64,000 bases of DNA from assembly GCA_947446645.1 (NCBI GenBank), contig CANFHA010000001.1:248001-312000 (forward strand), read 5' to 3'. A program made the position numbers and the translations under genes. Under the pieces are notes generated by a model. That model was not told the DNA's origin. It saw nothing but the letters and a program-made list of their open reading frames with translations, and searched no databases. This document shows positions 25,421-34,515 of this stretch, piece after piece. How positions within the stretch are numbered: position 1 is the stretch's first letter; every line of letters starts with the position of its first letter. The stretch is from Chitinophagaceae bacterium. Lineage in GTDB: Bacteria; Bacteroidota; Bacteroidia; Chitinophagales; Chitinophagaceae.

Positions 25421-25487
25421 ATAATGGACTAGCGCTTTTCACCATGAAGATGACCAGAGGGTTATCCATTTTTCCTTAACTTGCTCT

Positions 25488-26264
25488 ATGTTTTCAAGAT
25501 TCTTTAACCGTAAAAAACAGGAGCGGGACGCAGAATATGATCTGCCGGCACCTGTGAATGCTAACTGGGGTTTTCTGGGGGCAGATATGCACTCCCATTT
25601 TATTCCGGGTATAGACGACGGGGCAAAAACAATAGAAGACAGCCTTGTACTGCTGAGGGCCATGAAGGATATGGGCTACAAAACCATCATTACCACTCCG
25701 CACGTAATGATAGACTACTACCCGAATACCACAGAGAAAATACTGGCCGGACTGGAAACGGTTAAGGCTGCCCTTATAGAAAACAACATAGAGCTGAGTA
25801 TAAAGGCGGCAGCGGAGTACTATATTGATGAGCATTTCATATCACTGCTGGATAATAACGAGCCGCTGCTCACCATTTATGACAAAGAAGTATTGGTAGA
25901 GTTCTCCATGCTGTACGAGCCGCCCATGCTCAACGAGGTTATTTTTAAGTTGCTTGGCTCGGGCTACCGGCCTATTATAGCCCACCCGGAGCGTTACCTC
26001 TTCTTTCACCGGGATATCCACCGCTTCCGTGAGCTGAAAGACAGGGGCTGTATGCTGCAGATGAATATGCTGTCGATAGCCGGCTACTACGGGCATAATA
26101 TAAAATTAATAGCAGATCAGCTGATGCAGAAAGGCCTTTATGACTACTGCGGCAGCGATATGCACCATGAAAAACATGCGGGCGTGCTGCGCATGATGGC
26201 CGGCACCCGCGACTATAGCAAGATTGCAGGCTATCCTTTTCTGAACTCAAGACTGGTGTTTTAA
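25488..26264 (+). CDS. CpsB/CapC-family tyrosine-protein phosphatase (PHP fold)
   Basis: A 258-residue metal-dependent phosphatase of the PHP superfamily, like YwqE/CpsB, which dephosphorylates tyrosine autokinases of polysaccharide export. Metal-binding motifs: DMHSHFIPGIDDGAKT, TTPHVM, IIAHPERY and YCGSDMHH. It opens the exopolysaccharide locus. Its probable substrate is the Tyr-rich tail of the autokinase at 28713, making a phosphorylation cycle. ATG 25488 follows the TonB receptor by 67 bases. Confidence 0.92.
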   Translation: MFSRFFNRKKQERDAEYDLPAPVNANWGFLGADMHSHFIPGIDDGAKTIEDSLVLLRAMKDMGYKTIITTPHVMIDYYPNTTEKILAGLETVKAALIENNIELSIKAAAEYYIDEHFISLLDNNEPLLTIYDKEVLVEFSMLYEPPMLNEVIFKLLGSGYRPIIAHPERYLFFHRDIHRFRELKDRGCMLQMNMLSIAGYYGHNIKLIADQLMQKGLYDYCGSDMHHEKHAGVLRMMAGTRDYSKIAGYPFLNSRLVF

Positions 26265-26267
26265 ATT

Positions 26268-26407
26268 GCTCAATTACTAAATGGCTTTATGGCTCAATGC
26301 AAAAAAATACTCAATCACCCAAGTAATGGGGTCCGTTTAGTCCTTATCCCAACTGGAATATAGTTGCCACATTTAATTGAGCCATTGAGCTATTGAGCCA
26401 TTGCGCC
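26268..26407. repeat. octamer-based inverted repeat (REP-like) between two polysaccharide genes
   Basis: The right part has four tandem 8-base units, ATTGAGCC, ATTGAGCT, ATTGAGCC, ATTGCGCC (26376-26407). The left part (26268-26299) has four units of the same period in reverse orientation (GCTCAATT, ACTAAATG, GCTTTATG, GCTCAATG), two of them degenerate. Together they form an imperfect inverted repeat about 140 bases long around a non-repetitive centre. It could be a palindromic intergenic repeat or mobile-element relic, or work as a terminator between the phosphatase and the next promoter. Confidence 0.6.
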
Positions 26408-26425
26408 TTTTTTTTTATACTTTTG
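26393..26425 (+). promoter_or_regulatory. candidate promoter of the UDP-sugar dehydrogenase gene
   Basis: TTG at 26393-26395, inside the octamer repeat, and TACTTTTG at 26418-26425 (perfect TAnnTTTG), 22 bases apart. The ATG at 26480 is 55 bases downstream. Confidence 0.55.
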
Positions 26426-26479
26426 CCCCCTTACTAAACTTCCGGCGTGCCCTGGCCGGATCAAAGACTTAACGATTTC

Positions 26480-27778
26480 ATGGAGAATACATCTTATTAT
26501 ATTGGGGTTATCGGACTGGGGTATGTGGGCTTGCCGCTTGCAACAGAGTTCAGCAAGTATTACCCGGTAGTGGGGTTTGATATTAATAAAAAGCGGGTAA
26601 GCGAACTACAGCAAGGACACGACTTCACGCTGGAGGTAGAGGAAAGTTTGCTGAAGCAAGTGGGCCTCGGCAAGGCTCCGGCCGCAGGTGAAAAAGGGCT
26701 TTTTTGCAGCAACCAATTAGAGGACATCAGTAAGTGTAACGTATTTATTATTACCGTGCCTACGCCGGTAGACCGCAACAATCACCCCGACCTCACCCCC
26801 CTGTACAAGGCAAGCGAGACAGTAGGCAAAACATTAAAAAAGGGCGATATTGTTATATATGAGTCCACTGTGTTTCCGGGAGCTACAGAAGATGAATGTG
26901 TACCCGTGCTGGAGAGAGTGTCGGGATTGAAATTCAACGTAGATTTCTTTTGCGGTTACTCGCCTGAGCGCATTAACCCGGGTGATAAGCTGCATACCGT
27001 ATCCAAGATAAAGAAGATCACATCTGGCTCCACGCCCGAAGTAGCTGAGCAGGTGGACAGCCTGTACCGCTCTATTATTACGGCCGGCACTCACAAAGCG
27101 GCCAGCATAAAGGTAGCTGAGGCGGCTAAGGTGATAGAAAACTCACAGCGCGATATCAATATTGCTTTTGTAAACGAACTGGCTAAAATATTTAACCGGC
27201 TGGGTATAGATACCCACCAGGTACTGGAAGCTTCAGCTACAAAATGGAACTTTCTGCCATTCAAACCAGGGCTTGTAGGCGGTCACTGTATAGGTGTAGA
27301 TCCTTATTACCTGGCGCAAAAGGCCCAACAGGCTGGCTACCACCCCGAAATAATACTGGCAGGGCGCAGGCTTAATGATGGTATGGGTGTATACATAGCG
27401 GGCGAGATAGTGAAGCTGATGATTAAGAAAGACCTGACTGTAAAGGGTGCAAATGTATTGTTACTGGGCATTACCTTTAAAGAGAACTGCCCTGATGTAC
27501 GCAATACACGGGTAGTAGATATAGTGCGCGAACTGGAATCGTACGAGATAAAACTGACCATATATGACCCATGGGCAAATCCGGCCGATGTGGCCCATGA
27601 GTACGGGATCGATATACTTACTGAGCTGCCGGAAGACCGGTCGTTTGACTCCATGGTACTGGCCGTGGCGCATACAGATTTCTTAAAAACAGATTGGCGT
27701 AAGAAGATAAAACCAGGAGGCATAATATATGACGTAAAGGGCTGCCTGAACAAAAATGCTGTAGATGCCCGCCTGTAA
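26480..27778 (+). CDS. nucleotide-sugar dehydrogenase (UDP-GlcNAc/GalNAc 6-dehydrogenase type)
   Basis: A 432-residue NAD-dependent UDP-hexosamine dehydrogenase of the WbpA/WbpO/TviB group, making UDP-N-acetyl-hexosaminuronic acid for the polysaccharide. NAD motif: [14 protein letters not shown]. Catalytic region: [34 protein letters not shown]-type helix, and [15 protein letters not shown] with the active-site Cys. ATG 26480 starts right at the family N-terminus; an upstream GTG at 26447 is less likely. The 2-epimerase, WbpB-like and WbpD-like genes at 41.5-46.1 kb could use its product. Confidence 0.92.
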   Translation: MENTSYYIGVIGLGYVGLPLATEFSKYYPVVGFDINKKRVSELQQGHDFTLEVEESLLKQVGLGKAPAAGEKGLFCSNQLEDISKCNVFIITVPTPVDRNNHPDLTPLYKASETVGKTLKKGDIVIYESTVFPGATEDECVPVLERVSGLKFNVDFFCGYSPERINPGDKLHTVSKIKKITSGSTPEVAEQVDSLYRSIITAGTHKAASIKVAEAAKVIENSQRDINIAFVNELAKIFNRLGIDTHQVLEASATKWNFLPFKPGLVGGHCIGVDPYYLAQKAQQAGYHPEIILAGRRLNDGMGVYIAGEIVKLMIKKDLTVKGANVLLLGITFKENCPDVRNTRVVDIVRELESYEIKLTIYDPWANPADVAHEYGIDILTELPEDRSFDSMVLAVAHTDFLKTDWRKKIKPGGIIYDVKGCLNKNAVDARL

Positions 27779-27861
27779 CGGGCTTGCCTATTTATTAAAG
27801 TTACCGCTATATTAATGCCTGTATGGCAACCCTTATTTTTTATTTTTACCTTATTTTAAGC

Positions 27862-27869
27862 TATTTTTG
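27862..27869 (+). promoter_or_regulatory. possible -7 element before the Wza-like gene
   Basis: TATTTTTG matches TAnnTTTG 16 bases before the ATG at 27885. This would give a leader of only about ten bases. No -33 element is visible and the region is T-rich, so this is weak. Confidence 0.25.
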
Positions 27870-27884
27870 GTAAAATTTTCTGAG

Positions 27885-28691
27885 ATGTATAAACAGACCA
27901 GGCAAAGCTGCCTCAGCTTTGTCCTTTTTTTGCTTTTTGTAGCATATACATTCATGACCTCTTGTATTACAAATAAAAAATCAATATATTTTAATGACCT
28001 CAAGAAAGATTCGCTGTATCCAGGCCCGGGTCCTATAGTGATGGATTCAATAACACCGTTCGTAGATCCGAAAATTGAAAAGAACGATGTACTGGCGATA
28101 ACGATACAAACCAATAGCCAGAACGAATCTAATACGCCTATTACTACCAGTTCTACCGGTAACTTTAGTGCACTCAATGGTTTTCTTGTTGACAAGAACG
28201 GTTATATAGAATTGTCGCTGATCGGCTTTATAAAAGTGGAAGGACTAACCACTACGGAAGCGCGGGAAGTGATCAAGCAACGTGCCAAAGAATTCTGGAT
28301 AGAACCGGTTGTGAATGTTCGCATAGCAAACTTTGACATTTACCTGCTGGGAGACGTAGGCAGAGGCGGAACGATAAACTCAGCAAGTGAGAAAATAAGT
28401 ATTGTAGATGCGATAGCGCTGGCCGGGGATCTGCAGATAACAGCTCGGCGGGACAATATATTGCTTATCAGGTCTGAGGGAGATGTGAAAAAATTTGTAC
28501 GCTTTGACATACGCAGCGCTCAAATTTTTAAATCGCCCTATTTTTATCTGAAACAGCGGGATATCATCTATGTAGAACCAAGGCGCGATAAGGTGCAGAG
28601 TAGTGATGGTACCTTCGGGCGCTATACCACCTATTTTACCACCCTTGTCTCTTTGGTATCAGTAATGTTTGCGTTTAGGATCATTAAGTAA
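27885..28691 (+). CDS. polysaccharide export lipoprotein (Wza/BexD-like)
   Basis: A 268-residue outer-membrane export protein. The signal peptide ends in the lipobox FMTSC (lipid-modified Cys about residue 26). A Poly_export domain follows (KNDVLAITIQTNSQNES, FLVDKNGYIELSLIGFIKVEGLTT split over two strands). The SLBB-type segment reads VNVRIANFDIYLLGDVGRGG. A final hydrophobic stretch could cross the outer membrane. ATG 27885 gives the normal signal peptide; an in-frame TTG at 27867 would add six residues. It precedes the tyrosine autokinase by 21 bases, the usual Wza-Wzc order. Confidence 0.9.
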   Translation: MYKQTRQSCLSFVLFLLFVAYTFMTSCITNKKSIYFNDLKKDSLYPGPGPIVMDSITPFVDPKIEKNDVLAITIQTNSQNESNTPITTSSTGNFSALNGFLVDKNGYIELSLIGFIKVEGLTTTEAREVIKQRAKEFWIEPVVNVRIANFDIYLLGDVGRGGTINSASEKISIVDAIALAGDLQITARRDNILLIRSEGDVKKFVRFDIRSAQIFKSPYFYLKQRDIIYVEPRRDKVQSSDGTFGRYTTYFTTLVSLVSVMFAFRIIK

Positions 28692-28712
28692 GTAATAAAA
28701 TCGGAGTCTTGA

Positions 28713-31238
28713 ATGGAAGGTAACAAACCACCAGTAGTAAATGACAACAAGCCTAAAATGGATAACGCCGCAGGCGGACCTCCAGGGCTTGGCGGAAGCG
28801 GTGGTAATTTCAACATAAAGTGGTTGTTGACAACGATACTTGCCATCTGGCCATGGTTGCTCGGCAGTATCATTATTGCACTTATCATAGGTAACCTCTA
28901 CTTACGCTATACCGTTCCAAGGTATGTTTCAAAAGGCGAATTCCTTATCAATGACTCCCGTAAGGGAGGGTCATCTACAGGGGATGAGGTACTGGAAGCG
29001 CTGAAACTGAACAGTAATAAAATAAACGTAGATAACGAGATAGAAATCCTGAAGAGCCGGTCAACAATGGTGCTCATCTGTAAGAGGTTGCACCTCAACA
29101 TTAACTACTCTGTAGAGGGCAGATTCAAGACCACAGAAATCTATAAAAACAGGCCTTTTGAGCTGGTTATAGCTGATAGCGTAGATGATGACTATGGCTG
29201 TAAGGTGTTAATTAACGGTCAAAACACTTATCAGCTGCAGGAGCCGGGGGCGAAATTGCTTACCGCCAGGTATGATGATACAATAACATCCATTACAGGG
29301 CGGAAATTTATCGTAAAAAAGACAGACCAGTTCGACCCCGGAAAAGCGCAGTTCTCTATATACATCACGTCATTCCTCACGGCTGCAATTAACAACCTGA
29401 ATTCCATTGATCTCTCGAGCGCAAATAAAGCAACCAGCTGCCTTTTCCTTACCAGGGTAGACAATTTGCCGGAGCGTGCGGTAGATATGATCAATGCTAT
29501 GATGGAAGTATACAAGGCTAAGAATATTGCCGACCGTACCCGCATAGCAGATAACACGATAAAGTTTATTGACGACAGGATACTAAGGTTGAGCGGAGAC
29601 CTCAACGACCTGGAAAGGCAAATTGAGGAATTTAAACAGGAATACCAGGTAGCCGACCTGAAAGCCCAGTCTGCCGAGCTCATCGGGGCATCTTCATCGC
29701 TGGAGGAGAAAGCCACATCCGTAGAGACCGAACTTGACGTAACAAAATCAATAAAAGACTACCTGACCAAACATGGCGACCAGGCCATGACGCTACCCGC
29801 CTCGCTGCTGCTGAACGCAGGCCTGGCTGAGCTGATGACCAACTATAACCGTCTTACTACACTGATACAAACAAGCTTGATGACCAATACGGTCATGAAC
29901 CCGAAGACGAAAAATCTTACAAAACAAAAAGACGATACAAAAGCACAGATACTTGCAGCGCTCAATTCATCTATCGATGAACTGCAGTTGAAAGTGGAAA
30001 GGATAAGAGATAAGAGGAAGCAGCTGCATGATAAGCTGAAAGAAGTACCTACTACGGAGAGATTGTATCTTGAGTATTCGCGCAGGCAGTCGGTGCTTCA
30101 GGAGCTTTACCTGTTCCTGCTCAAGAAAAGGGAAGAAACCTACATAGAAAAATCATCTACTGTTGCTGACGCACTTGTGGTAGACCCTGCGTTGCCTGGT
30201 GGTGTTGTTTCGCCTAACCGCAATCGCATACTTATGCTGGCCTTCATGTTTGGCGCATTGATACCTTTTGGCATCATAGTACTGCGCAGGGCATTGAACA
30301 TCAAGATCATCAGCAAAACCGACATCATGAAGGTGACAACCATCCCTATCATTGGTGAGATCGGTAATAATCAAAGCGGTGATACGGTGGCTATAGTTAA
30401 GAACAGCCGCACCATCATATCTGAGCAGTTCCGCGCGCTTCGTACCAACCTACAATACCTCCTTACTGACAAAAAGGATAAGGTGATCATGATCACTTCG
30501 AGCATGAGCGGTGAGGGTAAGTCCTTTATCGCCGTTAACCTTTCGGTGACACTAGCCATGTCGGGCAAGCGGGTAGTACTTGTAGAGCTTGACCTTCGTA
30601 AACCTAAGATTTCAAGGATCCTGGGCGTAGATAACAATATCGGTTTCTCTAACTATGCTATTGGCAAGGCTGAGATTGATGAGATCATCATTCCTTCCGG
30701 CGTTGAGGATTCACTGTTTGTACTTCCTTCAGGACCTGTACCGCCAAACCCATCTGAGCTGATACTGCTAAAACGCGTAGAGGAATTATTCCAATATCTA
30801 AGGGATAACTTTGACTATGTTATTGTGGATACATCGCCTGTGGGACTTGTAACAGATGCACAGCTGCTTAATAAATTTGCAGATACAACATTGTACATCC
30901 TGAGGCAGGGATACACCTATAAGCAACAGCTTAATATACCAAACGAGCTGTTCTATGGTGGCAGGATACCAAGGCTGAACTTTATACTTAATGACGTGAT
31001 CTCTAACAGGGGCTTTGCGTATGGCTATGGCTACGAAGAAGGCTATGGTTACGGATACGGTTATGGATACGGTTATGGCTATGGCTATGGTTACGGTTAT
31101 GGATACGGCTATGGTTACGGCTACGGGTACGGCTATGGCTCCTACGGCAATGGCTATTACCTGGAGGATGAAAAGAAGAACAAAGGCATAAGAAACTGGT
31201 TCAAGTCTGGAAAAAAAGACAAGAAAGATAAAAAATAA
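28713..31238 (+). CDS. polysaccharide co-polymerase tyrosine autokinase (Wzc/BY-kinase) with (Gly-Tyr)16 tail
   Basis: An 841-residue inner-membrane BY-kinase. It has a Gly/Pro-rich start, a first membrane helix (~45-67), a large periplasmic Wzz-type domain with coiled coil (~285-480) and a second helix (~505-525). The kinase follows, with Walker A SSMSGEGKS, Walker A' VVLVELDLRKP and Walker B YVIVDTSP. The C-terminus has a tail of about 22 tyrosines in which (Gly-Tyr)16 is uninterrupted, then a Lys-rich end. Trans-phosphorylation of tail tyrosines controls oligomer state and chain export. The CpsB-like phosphatase at 25488 is the expected antagonist. Confidence 0.95.
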   Translation: MEGNKPPVVNDNKPKMDNAAGGPPGLGGSGGNFNIKWLLTTILAIWPWLLGSIIIALIIGNLYLRYTVPRYVSKGEFLINDSRKGGSSTGDEVLEALKLNSNKINVDNEIEILKSRSTMVLICKRLHLNINYSVEGRFKTTEIYKNRPFELVIADSVDDDYGCKVLINGQNTYQLQEPGAKLLTARYDDTITSITGRKFIVKKTDQFDPGKAQFSIYITSFLTAAINNLNSIDLSSANKATSCLFLTRVDNLPERAVDMINAMMEVYKAKNIADRTRIADNTIKFIDDRILRLSGDLNDLERQIEEFKQEYQVADLKAQSAELIGASSSLEEKATSVETELDVTKSIKDYLTKHGDQAMTLPASLLLNAGLAELMTNYNRLTTLIQTSLMTNTVMNPKTKNLTKQKDDTKAQILAALNSSIDELQLKVERIRDKRKQLHDKLKEVPTTERLYLEYSRRQSVLQELYLFLLKKREETYIEKSSTVADALVVDPALPGGVVSPNRNRILMLAFMFGALIPFGIIVLRRALNIKIISKTDIMKVTTIPIIGEIGNNQSGDTVAIVKNSRTIISEQFRALRTNLQYLLTDKKDKVIMITSSMSGEGKSFIAVNLSVTLAMSGKRVVLVELDLRKPKISRILGVDNNIGFSNYAIGKAEIDEIIIPSGVEDSLFVLPSGPVPPNPSELILLKRVEELFQYLRDNFDYVIVDTSPVGLVTDAQLLNKFADTTLYILRQGYTYKQQLNIPNELFYGGRIPRLNFILNDVISNRGFAYGYGYEEGYGYGYGYGYGYGYGYGYGYGYGYGYGYGYGYGSYGNGYYLEDEKKNKGIRNWFKSGKKDKKDKK
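31041..31136 (+). repeat. hexanucleotide (Gly-Tyr codon) tandem repeat in the autokinase tail
   Basis: Sixteen in-frame GGN-TAY units. Third positions vary among all four Gly codons and both Tyr codons, so the array is repetitive at protein level but broken at DNA level. A change of one unit would keep the frame. Confidence 0.95.
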
Positions 31239-31271
31239 CCGCAATGAATAATTGCAGTTGCAGGCATAAAT

Positions 31272-32135
31272 ATGACAGACGCTAAAAGTAATGATACTGA
31301 TAAGTGGGATATCAATATTACTTCTGGTTCGGGGTACCTTGATTTTCATTTTGACGAGCTATGGCACTACCGCGACCTGCTGATAATGTTCGTAAAAAAA
31401 GACATCATCACTGTTTATAAGCAGACGATACTGGGGCCTATCTGGTTTGTTGTGCAGCCGTTGCTAACGTCTATTATGTTCTTTGTCATTTTCAGCAGGG
31501 TGGCGCATATTTCTACCGGTGCAGTGCCGGCTGTGCTTTTTTATCTTATTGGCACCACGTTGTGGGGTTATTTTTCAGATACGATGAATGTTACCTCTAA
31601 AACATTTACGGACAATGCTACAGTCTTTGGCAAGGTCTATTTTCCTCGTATCATACTACCGCTTTCCAAGGTGGTTTCCGGCCTCGTGAAATTTCTTATA
31701 CAGTTCAGCCTCTTTGCCGCGGTCTGGCTGTATTACGTATTTGTGTCAAAGCAGGTAACTCCTAACTGGTATGTGCTGCTGGCACCGGTGTGGTTATGCT
31801 TTGTGGTGTTGCTCAGCTTCGGGTTTGGAATTATTATCACCTCGCTCACTACAAAATACCGCGACCTTATATTCCTTGTTGGTTTCGGTGTGCAACTGGC
31901 CATGTATGTAACACCGGTCATCATTCCGCTGTCAGAAATACAGGGAAAGAAAAAACTACTGTTCCTGCTCAATCCGCTGACCTCCCTGTTTGAAGCATTT
32001 AAATATGGCTTTTTCGGTCAGGGGGTGTTCGATATTAAATGGCTTACTTACAGCGTTGTATTTACCCTGGTAACAATAACACTGGGTTTCATTATTTTCA
32101 ATAAGGTGGAAAAGCGCTTTATAGATACCGTATAA
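31272..32135 (+). CDS. polysaccharide ABC exporter permease (Wzm/TagG-like)
   Basis: A 287-residue ABC-2 permease with six hydrophobic segments. The N-terminal family motif YRDLLIMFVKKDIITVYKQT (cytosolic) precedes helix one, and ILGPIWFVVQP, KVYFPRIILPLSKV and LLNPLTSLFEAFKYG are Wzm-like. It exports lipid-linked O-polysaccharide across the inner membrane together with the ATPase that starts 10 bases later. It starts 33 bases after the autokinase stop, placing ABC-type export beside Wza/Wzc-type components. Confidence 0.92.
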   Translation: MTDAKSNDTDKWDINITSGSGYLDFHFDELWHYRDLLIMFVKKDIITVYKQTILGPIWFVVQPLLTSIMFFVIFSRVAHISTGAVPAVLFYLIGTTLWGYFSDTMNVTSKTFTDNATVFGKVYFPRIILPLSKVVSGLVKFLIQFSLFAAVWLYYVFVSKQVTPNWYVLLAPVWLCFVVLLSFGFGIIITSLTTKYRDLIFLVGFGVQLAMYVTPVIIPLSEIQGKKKLLFLLNPLTSLFEAFKYGFFGQGVFDIKWLTYSVVFTLVTITLGFIIFNKVEKRFIDTV

Positions 32136-32144
32136 AGGAGAAAG

Positions 32145-33401
32145 ATGAGTAAAGTTGTGATCAGGGCAGAGCATGTTTCCAAGCAATACCGGCTGGGCCA
32201 GGTAGGCACGGGCACGCTGAGTCATGACCTGAAGCGCTGGTGGGCGCTGGTGCGCGGCAAGGAAGACCCTTACCTTAAAGTAGGATCAGAAAACGATCGC
32301 ACTCAGGTAGCCAAAAGCGACTATGCATGGGCGCTGCGCGATATTAATTTTGAAATAAACCAGGGCGATACCCTGGGTATAATAGGCAAAAACGGAGCCG
32401 GTAAATCTACACTGCTGAAACTCCTTTCGAGAGTTACCAGCCCTACTACCGGCCAGATAAAAGTAAGAGGTCGTATAGCTTCGCTGCTGGAAGTAGGAAC
32501 AGGCTTTCATCCGGAGCTTACTGGTAGAGAGAATATTTTTCTGAATGGCGCGATATTGGGCATGACGCGCAAAGAGATCTTGCGCAAATTTGATGAGATC
32601 GTAGATTTCGCCGGTGTGCAGATGTACATAGATACACCGGTAAAAAGATATTCATCCGGCATGTATGTGCGGCTGGCTTTTGGAGTGGCGGCGCACCTGG
32701 AACCTGAAATACTTATAGTAGACGAAGTGCTGGCAGTAGGTGATGCTGAATTTCAGAAGAAATGCCTGGGAAAAATGAGCGATGTAGCCAGTCACGGGCG
32801 TACTATCATATTTGTGAGCCATAATATGCAGGCCGTGCAAAGCCTGTGTAAAACCGCCATTTATCTTAAAGCCGGGCAGATTACTGATATCGGGCCCACC
32901 GATAAAGTAATAAACAACTACCTGAGCAGGGAAGTAACAAACCGGATTTCTATAGAATGGGAGAATGAAGCCACGGCACCTGGTAATGAATATATACGCA
33001 TGGTGAGCGCGCGCATAGATCCTAAGCTGCTGAAAGATATGGATGTGATGAGTGTTGCAACCGAAATTGATGTTGTCTTTGAATTTTACCTGCATAAGGC
33101 CTGCAACCTCAATATCAGCTTTTTCTTAAGCACACCCGGTGGACTGATCATTTTCAATGTTGCTACCCCATCAGTAGCATTGGAAGCAGGTATGCACCGC
33201 AGCAAGCTGACAATACCCGCACGGCTGCTCAATGATGACATTTACACCATACGGCTTTACTTTGTAAAGGACATGGGCGCTGTGATATTTGATATTGAAG
33301 ATATACTTACTTTTGAAGTCGTTGATGAAGCCAGAACCGGCAGCTGGTTTGGTAAATGGCCCGGCGCTGTAAGACCGGCTTTGCCGTTTACGCTAACATA
33401 A
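32145..33401 (+). CDS. polysaccharide ABC exporter ATPase with C-terminal substrate-binding domain (Wzt-like)
   Basis: A 418-residue ATPase. Nucleotide-binding domain: Walker A GKNGAGKST, signature YSSGMYVRLAF and Walker B ILIVDEVLAVGD. The N-terminus has the insert (residues ~17-55) usual in Wzt/TagH proteins. Residues ~265-418 form an extra beta-rich domain (FEFYLHKACNLNISFFL, IPARLLNDDIYTIRLYFV) like Wzt_C, which recognises the capped end of O-polysaccharide. Chain termination by a cap (methyl or other) is therefore likely; a methyltransferase lies at 37415. Confidence 0.93.
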   Translation: MSKVVIRAEHVSKQYRLGQVGTGTLSHDLKRWWALVRGKEDPYLKVGSENDRTQVAKSDYAWALRDINFEINQGDTLGIIGKNGAGKSTLLKLLSRVTSPTTGQIKVRGRIASLLEVGTGFHPELTGRENIFLNGAILGMTRKEILRKFDEIVDFAGVQMYIDTPVKRYSSGMYVRLAFGVAAHLEPEILIVDEVLAVGDAEFQKKCLGKMSDVASHGRTIIFVSHNMQAVQSLCKTAIYLKAGQITDIGPTDKVINNYLSREVTNRISIEWENEATAPGNEYIRMVSARIDPKLLKDMDVMSVATEIDVVFEFYLHKACNLNISFFLSTPGGLIIFNVATPSVALEAGMHRSKLTIPARLLNDDIYTIRLYFVKDMGAVIFDIEDILTFEVVDEARTGSWFGKWPGAVRPALPFTLT

Positions 33402-33407
33402 CAGAAC

Positions 33408-34487
33408 ATGATCTACGTTACAAAACCTTTTCTGCCGCCAATTGGTGAATATGAAAAGTACATTGAAGGAATATGGGACCGCGTATGGCTTACCAACAAC
33501 GGACCGCTGGTGAACGAACTGGAGATAAAACTGAAAGAATATCTTAGTTTGGACCACCTGTTATTTCTTACGAACGGGACAATTGCACTCCAGATCGCAA
33601 TAAAGGCCCTGGGTATACGAGGAGAAATAATAACTACACCCTTTAGTTATGTAGCTACTACATCATCCATAGTATGGGAAGGCTGTGAACCTGTGTTCGT
33701 AGACATTGACCCGCATACGCTGAATATTGATCCTAAGAAGATAGAAGCGGCAATAACTGAAAAAACCTCTGCAATACTTGCCACACACGTATTTGGTAAT
33801 CCGTGCGACATAGAGGCAATAGAGATTATCGCACAAAAGCATGGCCTGAAAGTGATATACGATGGTGCGCACGCGTTTGGCACTACCTATAAAGGCCGTT
33901 CGGTTTTTGAATTTGGTGATATCTGCACTACCAGCTTTCACGCTACAAAGGTTTTCCATTCTATAGAAGGAGGAGCCGTAGTAACCAAAGACGCCTCACT
34001 GCTAAAGGAAATGTCTTTTCTACGGAATTTTGGCCACAACGGGCCGGAGACATTCAGCACCGTTGGCATCAACGGTAAGAATTCAGAGTTTCATGCCGCT
34101 ATGGGCCTCTGTAACCTTAAGTATATAACTGAGATACTGGCAAAAAGAAAACTGATCTGGGATACATACACAAAACGTCTTTCGCACGCCAGACTGGGTA
34201 GTATACAGATCGATACAGATGTCGTAATTAACTATTCCTATTACCCGGTAATCTTCGAAAGCGAAGAAGTACTGCTAAAGGTGATCAAAGAGCTGGAAGG
34301 ACACAAAATATCACCGCGCCGCTACTTTTATCCTTGCCTTTCCACCCTCAACTATGTGAAACATTACGATACACCTATATCCTCAGACATTGCCAGCCGC
34401 ATACTTTGCCTGCCATCATTTCACGATATGTCGGAAGAAGTGATAGATATGGTAGCACGTATTGTGCTGCGTGCAATAAACAACTAA
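33408..34487 (+). CDS. sugar-nucleotide aminotransferase, DegT/DnrJ/EryC1/StrS family
   Basis: A 359-residue PLP-dependent aminotransferase making an amino sugar nucleotide. Motifs: FLTNGTIALQIAIKAL, TPFSYVATTSSIVW, YDGAHAFGTTYKG (PLP ring Asp) and the PLP-lysine region FHATKVFHSIEGGAVV. The HATKxFHxIEGG form and the MIYVTKPFLPP start resemble VioA/FdtB-type 3- or 4-ketosugar aminotransferases more than WbpE. It starts 6 bases after the Wzt-like gene. With the formyltransferase at 40705 it may supply an N-formylated amino sugar. Confidence 0.88.
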   Translation: MIYVTKPFLPPIGEYEKYIEGIWDRVWLTNNGPLVNELEIKLKEYLSLDHLLFLTNGTIALQIAIKALGIRGEIITTPFSYVATTSSIVWEGCEPVFVDIDPHTLNIDPKKIEAAITEKTSAILATHVFGNPCDIEAIEIIAQKHGLKVIYDGAHAFGTTYKGRSVFEFGDICTTSFHATKVFHSIEGGAVVTKDASLLKEMSFLRNFGHNGPETFSTVGINGKNSEFHAAMGLCNLKYITEILAKRKLIWDTYTKRLSHARLGSIQIDTDVVINYSYYPVIFESEEVLLKVIKELEGHKISPRRYFYPCLSTLNYVKHYDTPISSDIASRILCLPSFHDMSEEVIDMVARIVLRAINN

Positions 34488-34515
34488 GTAGACCGCAGTT
34501 TATTACATTGCCAAA

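Noticed and set aside
31041-31136. The Gly-Tyr array as a simple phase-variable microsatellite
   Set aside because: Third codon positions differ along the array, so there is no perfect short DNA repeat favouring slippage, and whole-unit changes would stay in frame.
33408-34487. Calling this aminotransferase WbpE outright
   Set aside because: The active-site form HATKVFHSIEGG and the N-terminus fit VioA/FdtB-type enzymes better than WbpE, so only the family is stated.
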